Below are positions 57,842 through 64,000 of a stretch of 64,000 bases of DNA, piece by piece (within the stretch, counting starts at the first letter, position 1; each line of letters begins with the position of its first letter). A program made the translations under genes and the position numbers. The notes under the pieces are model-generated. The model was not told the origin of the DNA. It worked only from the letters and a program-made list of their open reading frames with translations, and made no database searches. The stretch is taken from assembly GCA_950295325.1 (NCBI GenBank), contig OX485808.1, positions 8,992,501 to 9,056,500 of the forward strand, written 5' to 3'. The stretch is from Polytrichum commune (Eukaryota > Streptophyta > Polytrichopsida > Polytrichales > Polytrichaceae).

Positions 57842-58350
57842 AGGGCCACTTCACACATGAGACCGAGAGCCCGTGAGCCCGTGACCATTACACTTCAAGC
57901 ACTCTCATTGGTGGAAAAGGTGGAGTCGGTCCAAGTTCTTTTCACACTACGCTTGAGGGACCAACGGAGTATGTGAATTCGAGGTGGATGTAAAGTCCAC
58001 ATGGATTTCTACATGGCATCGAATGGATCATGTTTCATGGTCACTTGGACTATTTTCAACAACCACCTCTTGGAGGTAGGCCTAACACAAAACCAGGAGA
58101 CCATGGCCCTCCGAACGCTCACAACCACTGGTTTATTCTATTTTTTCATGTGTGAGGACCCGCATGAATAGAAACTCATTGAAATATCATTTGGTTGAGG
58201 GCCTAGTCACACATGACTTCACACTACACTTGAGGGTTTGTGACCACATTACATGATTTTGGAGGTGTGTTGGGACGGCCTTTAGACACTTTCTTTTGGG
58301 GTCTCACAATTTCATGGTCTTGGGTCTTGACTCATGTGTGAAGCGTCCCT
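57842..58350 (+). mobile_element. TIR element family E, copy 1
   Basis: It starts AGGGCCACTTCACACATGAG and ends with the near-complement CTCATGTGTGAAGCGTCCCT. 509 bp, no transposase. Inverted relative to copy 3 at 60110-60613. Confidence 0.8.
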
Positions 58351-59280
58351 AAGTCATTTACAATGGGTGCATTTGGAAAAGGGTTAATTCAAAATTGGGA
58401 CCTTTCATGACCTACTTCATCACTTCTATGTATGTATGTATGGATGGATGTGTATGCATATTAAATCCTAGCATGACTATGCATGTGTTTCCGAATCCAT
58501 CACCCTCAAGATTTTAGATTATGCGAGTGGTGTTGCAAGGTGGTTGGGTTTTTTTTTAACTTGTAGGTGGCTTGTTTACATTGGGTGCATTTAGAGAAGG
58601 GTTGACTCCAAATCAAGACTTTTCATGACCTAGTTGATCATTGTGTGTGTGTGTTGGGGGAGGGGCGGGACCAATAGTGGGCAGGTATTTGATTTTGTTA
58701 CTAACCTCATGTTTTGGTTTTTGAAGACAAATTAGAAAGAAAGAACCTTCACTTCCATGGCTTTGAAAGTTTTTGCAATGAAAGAATCTCTTGTCCCGAT
58801 TATTTGAAAAGATACAAAGACTTGATTGTTTTCATGAAAGAACCAACAAAGAACTGGCAATTTTTTAGAGGGTTATTGGATTGGGCTCTGATTTTCTAAG
58901 AACTACACTTATGAATAAAGTCCGGTTATTTCAAAATTGGAGAATCACCGTTATAAATTCAAATAACCGCCCTACTAACCTAGTAACATTTTTAGAAGGT
59001 TATAAATTCAACACCCGCCTAACATTGGTGTGGACCTATGATAATCATGTATTTGCCTCTAATTTCATCACTTGCAAGAAGAATAATTGGTTGATAATAA
59101 AGAAAGTAAGGATAGCGACACTGAATGGGGAGAAGTGATAATTAGTTACAGATGAACCGGTTGAAGTTCAAGCCTTCAGGAGAATTAATTGATGCATGGA
59201 TGGATGCATGGATTCATGAAGTGAGTGCAGAGAGGGGGGAGGGGAATAGAAAAGAATGTGTTGTAAGATTCATTTGCGTT

Positions 59281-59627
59281 AGGGTCACTTCACACATGAA
59301 CCAAGGACCATGACCATGTAATTATGAGGACCCTTGATTGCTCATCCAAAGGCCATACCACTGATATGGTTTGCCAAAATATACATCAAGCTCACCTCTT
59401 CGAGGTGAGCTTGACGCAAATTCCGGCTCATCATAGAACCATTTTTTCATAGTCCGCCACGTAGGAATCCATGGAGACTTTTCACCCATGATCATTTCTT
59501 TGGACCCTTAGACCTTCACCTTCCAGTGTGAAATAAACTTAGACGGTTCTTGACTTGTGCGACAACCAATGAGAGATCGTAGAATGCAATGGTCATGGGC
59601 CTTCAGCCTCGTGTGTGAAGTGGCCCT
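59281..59627. mobile_element. TIR element family E, copy 2 (shortened)
   Basis: It starts AGGGTCACTTCACACATGAA and ends CTCGTGTGTGAAGTGGCCCT, 347 bp, with a shortened interior. It contains the perfect 11-bp stem AAGCTCACCTC / GAGGTGAGCTT around about 59402. Confidence 0.75.
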
Positions 59628-59719
59628 TGTGTATTTTAGAGTAGCCAAATGATTTGTGCCATCAATGAAAGCTTGTAATAAGGTTAAATGCAGGCGACTG
59701 TAGCTTTAGAAGCCGGAGC

Positions 59720-59742
59720 TATATATATATATATATATATAT
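59720..59742. repeat. (TA)n microsatellite
   Basis: About 11 uninterrupted TA units. Confidence 0.95.
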
Positions 59743-60109
59743 GCGCATGGTTTACTCGGTCTCCTCTCCGAGACACCAATGACTTGTGTTTTTGGGAACC
59801 AAAATATGCCATAGCCACTCAGAATAAACAAACGAAATCACTTTAGTAGTGGTAGTAGTAGGAGTAGGAGTAGTAGCTAGGCCGCTTTGACAATACCATA
59901 GTAGTGTGGCCTTTTTATCCAAATTTGCAACATTCCATTCCCCTACATACGAAAGCGTCATTAAAGGCGTTAGGTGAACGGCCAATCGGTGGTTGTCCAA
60001 TGTCAATCAATAATGGACCAAACTTGAAACCCTACGTGAATAGGAGTGGCCAAATCATGATTTCATGATTCATCCGTGTCCGGGGAGATTTTGGGCAATG
60101 ATCGGTCTA

Positions 60110-60613
60110 AGGGTCACTTAGGCACCCACGAGCCAAGAGCCGAGACCATGAAATTGTGAGAGCCCAAAAGGAACGCTTCCAAAGGCCGTCCCGAGACACC
60201 TCCAAAATCATGTAGTGTGGTCACGGGCCCTCAGGTGTAGTGTGAAGTCATATGTGACCAGGCCCTCAACCAAATGCTATTTCAATGAATGTCTTTTCAT
60301 GTGGGTCCTCACACCTGATAGAATAGAATAAACCAATGGTTGCGGGCGTTGCGAGTGTCATGGTCTCCTGGTTTTGTGTTAGGCCTACCTCTGAGAGGTG
60401 GTTTTTGAGAATAGTCCAAGCGACCATGAAACATGATCCATTTGATGCGATGTAGGAATCCAGGCAGACTTTGCATCAATCCCGCATTCACATACTCCGT
60501 TGGTTCCTCGAGCGTCGTGTGAAGCGAACTTGGACCGGCTCCGCCTTTTCCGCCAATGAATGTGCTCAAAGTGTAGTGGTCATGGGCTCTCAATCTCGTG
60601 TGTGAAGTGGCTC
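60110..60613 (-). mobile_element. TIR element family E, copy 3 (inverted)
   Basis: It starts AGGGTCACTTAGGCACCCAC and ends CTCGTGTGTGAAGTGGCTCT. Throughout its 504 bp it is the reverse complement of copy 1 (shared blocks include CTCCTGGTTTTGTGTTAGGC here versus GCCTAACACAAAACCAGGAG there). Together the two form an inverted repeat with a loop of about 1.8 kb. Confidence 0.8.
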
Positions 60614-61312
60614 TAAATCCTAGTTTTCCAAGTTCAACCAGTTACACGTTGACATCTTATGGTCTTTCTTTATTGAGTTCGGTATATTCTCTATACAATG
60701 ATCGCTTATTTTCTTTAAGTGTTAAAACTTCAACAGGTTCTTTTCAAACTCAAGCACTCAGTTCTCCCTGTTCATAGAGGGGTTAATCACACTGGCCAGT
60801 TCTGGCACCATCCGTCGGCACCCCTGGTTGTAATAGTGTGGGCCAACATCTATTTCTCAAGATAAACCCTAGCAATTTCATGGTTGGAACCGGACCGAAA
60901 CTTTGGTGTGATTGGGGTATGATTCATGCACTACTAGGAAACAATATATTACCATTTGACACCCTATCACCCTCCCTTTCGGTCCATATGGTGTCGTTGT
61001 AGTTTAAAAGATTTTGCTTACTCTAGAATTTGGCTTTTGATTGGGCACCATGTCTGTGAAACAATAATTGTTCCATAGCACTACAGTGTTGTGTGAAACA
61101 ATATTAACTCAATAATCGAGAGAGGATGTGGGTTCATTTTGGACATTGGGGTGGAGGCTTTTACAAGGTCATAGGTTTGTCTGAGATGCCAATGGATTCG
61201 TCAATAATGTTGTTAACAAACTAACCCATCACATCAACATTTCAAAACAACGGTTTGCTTAGAGTTTAGATTGAATCAAGTTCAGAAGATGTCATGCTCC
61301 ATATCAATGCCA
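60614..61312. other. No gene seen
   Basis: A stretch near 60640-60680 (CACGTTGACATCTTATGGTC) resembles 1428-1450 (CATGTTGACATCTTTTGGTT), and GGCCAGTTC near 60797 recurs near 23113. These are dispersed repeat fragments without clear ends. Confidence 0.4.
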
Positions 61313-61546
61313 TTAACCCTTAAAGGACAATGCTGCCCCACAGGCTTGGTATTATTTTGGGAGAATCTTGTTCAAAACTTCTACTCCATTGCACCAAATG
61401 GGGTTTTTAGAATGCCAAATCGAGCACCTTAGCAAGATCTATACTTCTTTAGAATAGAGCCTATGTAAATTAATTGGTTAATCATGCTTAAAATGAATTT
61501 TAAAAGATATTTTGGATGTGGTATCGGGAAAGCATATGTCCTTTAA
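61313..61546. mobile_element. piggyBac-like MITE, copy 2 (right end altered)
   Basis: It aligns without gaps to 2720-2953 with about six differences in 234 bp, all transitions. The left 17-bp terminal repeat TTAACCCTTAAAGGACA is intact. The right end keeps TGTCCTTTAA and then diverges (ATAAGGGCC) instead of ending GGGTTAA, so this copy is terminally damaged. Confidence 0.75.
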
Positions 61547-61731
61547 ATAAGGGCCCCCAAATGGTTGACCTAGTTATGAATTTGACTTTTCCATTTAATT
61601 TTCCTTATTCATTCACTTTTGCATCATCTGCACAACCTCTTCCTATCAATGAACCTTCTTCTTACAAGGCTTTGTATATGATCGCAACCAAAAATCACAT
61701 ACACTCACTTTCAATTTCTCATGGTTGTAGG

Positions 61732-62278
61732 CTATGCTACACTCAAGTAGAGCATCTCTTGCTTCTTCCGTTGTGAGGGTAAGAATGGCGACATCCTTTC
61801 ATCTTCCGGTTTGGTGAGAGTGAGGAACTCGTGTTGGCGGCCTTTATAGCAATTCTCTTGGACAATGGTTTTGAGGATATTGTGTATGGGTTCTCCATAT
61901 AGCATTTCTCCCTTCAAATGAAGCCTCATGTGGTGGGCATTAGTCGCAAATTCAAAACCTTTTTGTACCTTGCCTATCATTTTTTCACCATTCTCAATCG
62001 ACATGGTGAAAGCTCTCTTTGCTCAAAAGCGCTACCCCATCTTGGAGGGGGTTCTTCAAGGGCATCTTAATGAACCTAGCCCAATTCTTTGTGATAAGAT
62101 TGGTCCCAATGTCTAGCGAATTGGAGTAGTCACTTCCTAGTTGAATGCCCATTTCCTTCAATCTTGACATGCGCTCATTTTTTGCTCGCACGCTCGTTGT
62201 GGTGTGTTGTTTGTTGGGGACGTGTGTCTGAATGTGTGTCTGGGGGTTATTTGTGTAGTGTCGAAGCTCTCTCGCCAT
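61732..62278 (-). pseudogene. Frameshifted coding remnant, family not recognised
   Basis: Two overlapping minus-strand frames, 61994-62278 and 61732-62004, read like one protein broken by a one-base frameshift at about 62000-62010. The first part contains KNERMSRLKEMGIQLGSDYS and LITKNWARFIKMPLKNP; the second contains GEKMIGKVQKGFEFAT, MRLHLKGEML and GRQHEFLTLTKPEDER. Composition and continuity suggest former coding sequence, possibly of a mobile element. I cannot name the family. Confidence 0.35.
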
Positions 62279-64000
62279 GTTGTATTGATGAGGTTGCTTG
62301 TGTTGTTGCTATTCACATTGCTTCAATGTGTGCAGTGTGAGGTGCGGGAATGGAGCATCACTGAGACAAGCCATAGCCATCTATCTGATGTTGTGCCATA
62401 AAGATAATAACAACACTTACTCAACATTAAATGTTGGCCACTTGCATTTTGAGACAACAATCACCTCTATTGAATCAATGACCATTAGTTTAAAGCTCTC
62501 TCAAACTCAACTAGTTTCCAATGTGAATTCCAACAACTAGCCTCAAAATTAAACACAAAGAATTGCTCCTGACTCGCTTGACCTTCCAGTGAAATTGCAG
62601 ATACATTGTGACCCTATATTCAGATGAAAATTCAAACAATCCATTACATTCCCCCTAGATGACACTTTGAATTATCTCACTCCACAAACAATTGACTAGC
62701 AAATATGCATCAGAGAGAAGAGAAGAGAGAGAGAAGAAACGTTGACCTTATTGGGCAAATATGCATCACACACAATTGCTTCAAGTCACAAGTGATATTT
62801 GACATTTAATTTCATTTGAAAAGTTACAAAATCCGGCAGAGTATCGGCATTCACCAAAAAATAAAGTTTGCTCCCTTCCTCTCTAATTTCCTTGCCTTTT
62901 ATACCCTTTTAATGTCATGTATAGATATCAAGCATTACGTTCATTTCTATCAGGCTATGGTCCTACCTATCCCGACATTCTGATATCTCAAAACTATAGC
63001 CTTTTCATAAGGGCTTGGTTCCACTTTTCTAATTCATCTTAGGCCTTATTTAAAATGAATGTTAGATAGAGGTAGGAAAACAAAACAAAATTGTACCACA
63101 ACAATCCTTAGTGTGAGTTTGCTTATGTATATGAGCATTGAGCAACCACATATTCGATTAGGACAAAGAGTCATGAGCATCAACAATATTGATTGTCTAC
63201 ATCAATTTGTCAAGATTCTCTGAGCAACTTTGAGTAAGAATGAATTGAGGAGTCTCTGTGATAGAGTATTGGTATGAGATTGGAATTGTGGATGAACATT
63301 GAAATGTCCAAAGGACAACCAAAAACTCAAGAGGAAGAGTATAATGAGCCCAAGAGCAGTTGAATGAAGCAAAGTGAAAGAAGGAAGCATGTAACAATTA
63401 TTAGATCTACAAGAAGTGAAAGAGTACCCATGCAAAACCATTGGCCAAGGAAGGTGTCATTGCAAAGAGTTGTTTTAAACCTTAGCTTGCCGACGCTCAA
63501 AGAAAGAAGGATTTGAGTGACTAAGACAAAATGAGTAGGGAGTTAATTGAATGAACGTAGAAAGCAAAGCCCATTGCTAATTGTGAGCAAAGGAGAAGTA
63601 AGACCTATGAAAGGCACATGTGGAATGTTTTGACTAACAGAAGGTCAAAGGTTAGTTTGTGACAGAGGCCACTTGACCATTGTTGAAACCTTGTGAGAGA
63701 GAAATGTAAGAGACATGATGAGACTTGTCATTGAGCAAAAGATTATAGTGAAAGAAAATACAATAGTCTTGTTGGTGTGTACTTGTTGATGAATGTTGAA
63801 GTTTAACAAACCCTTGTACCAGTTGAAGGTGATCAAAAAATTAAGATTAGTTGAGTAATTGTGGGGATGATGGATGTCCTAGGGTTAAGTAAGAATCTTA
63901 GATTGATACCGGGTCTAGGAACTTTGAATTATGAGAACGGAATGTAAGTTAAATAGATAAATTGTGGTTTTGTTTGTTACCTTGGTTGTTGTGATGTTTA
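62279..64000. other. No gene seen
   Basis: AT-rich sequence with a short GAGA tract near 62711-62737. ORFs are short and without domains. Confidence 0.4.

Noticed and set aside
60309..60593. 94-codon minus-strand ORF
   Set aside because: Lies wholly inside the inverted family E element; the corresponding stretch in the other copies is not conserved as an open frame.
1..64000. Prokaryotic features (operons, CRISPR arrays, riboswitches, Shine-Dalgarno sites)
   Set aside because: The window is clearly eukaryotic: genes are spliced and no regularly spaced repeat-spacer array of CRISPR size exists; tandem arrays have units of about 125-300 bp.

Overview
The window looks like nuclear DNA of a plant (streptophyte) that makes motile, flagellated cells. 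The evidence is the combination of a complete intraflagellar-transport gene (IFT74) with a plastid-targeted CPP1/DUF3353-type membrane protein and a plant-type COG0212 (5-formyltetrahydrofolate cyclo-ligase-like) gene. Genes are intron-rich, intergenic DNA is AT-rich, and short inverted-repeat transposons (MITE-like) and tandem arrays are abundant. A bryophyte, lycophyte, fern, charophyte alga, or a seed plant with swimming sperm would fit; angiosperms lack IFT genes. The exact lineage cannot be read from the sequence alone.

Layout. 0-5.5 kb: no supported gene; a 36-nt-arm hairpin, two adjacent TIR elements, and a 241-bp piggyBac-like MITE. 5.6-8.4 kb (minus): a three-exon short-chain dehydrogenase/reductase (278 aa), immediately preceded by a degenerate tandem array (8.4-9.6 kb). 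10.4-11.7 kb: repeats. 12.4-14.1 kb (minus): a four-exon CPP1-like plastid protein (359 aa). 15-19.6 kb: repeats and empty sequence. 19.6-20.7 kb (minus): an intronless, GC-rich orphan ORF with a decayed tandem copy beside it. 23.7-24.2 kb: an ORF made of two in-frame 285-bp repeats. 25.4-26.5 kb (minus): remains of a LINE ORF2. 27.6-33.2 kb (minus): a six-exon COG0212/MTHFSD-type gene whose last exon adds a C-terminal RRM-like domain. 35.8-36.2 kb (plus): a hypothetical ORF between a tandem array and a repeat cluster. 38.1-49.2 kb (plus): IFT74, 14 exons, 599 aa, with introns full of MITEs and LINE pieces and one GC-AG intron. 49.2-64 kb: no intact gene; tandem arrays, a large inverted pair of TIR elements, a second piggyBac-like MITE nearly identical to the first one 58.6 kb away, and frameshifted coding remnants.

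The four spliced genes were built exon by exon. Every junction keeps reading phase, total lengths are whole codons, and the joined proteins align along the remembered family consensus. They do not form a functional cluster; IFT74 (cilium assembly), the CPP1-like protein (plastid membrane), COG0212 (folate/thiamin-linked) and the SDR appear to be unrelated housekeeping-type neighbours. The most notable points are the cyclo-ligase-RRM fusion in a plant-type genome, tandem arrays of roughly 230-300 bp next to the 5' ends of three transcription units, the SDR array that looks like decayed coiled-coil coding DNA, and the piggyBac-like MITE pair.
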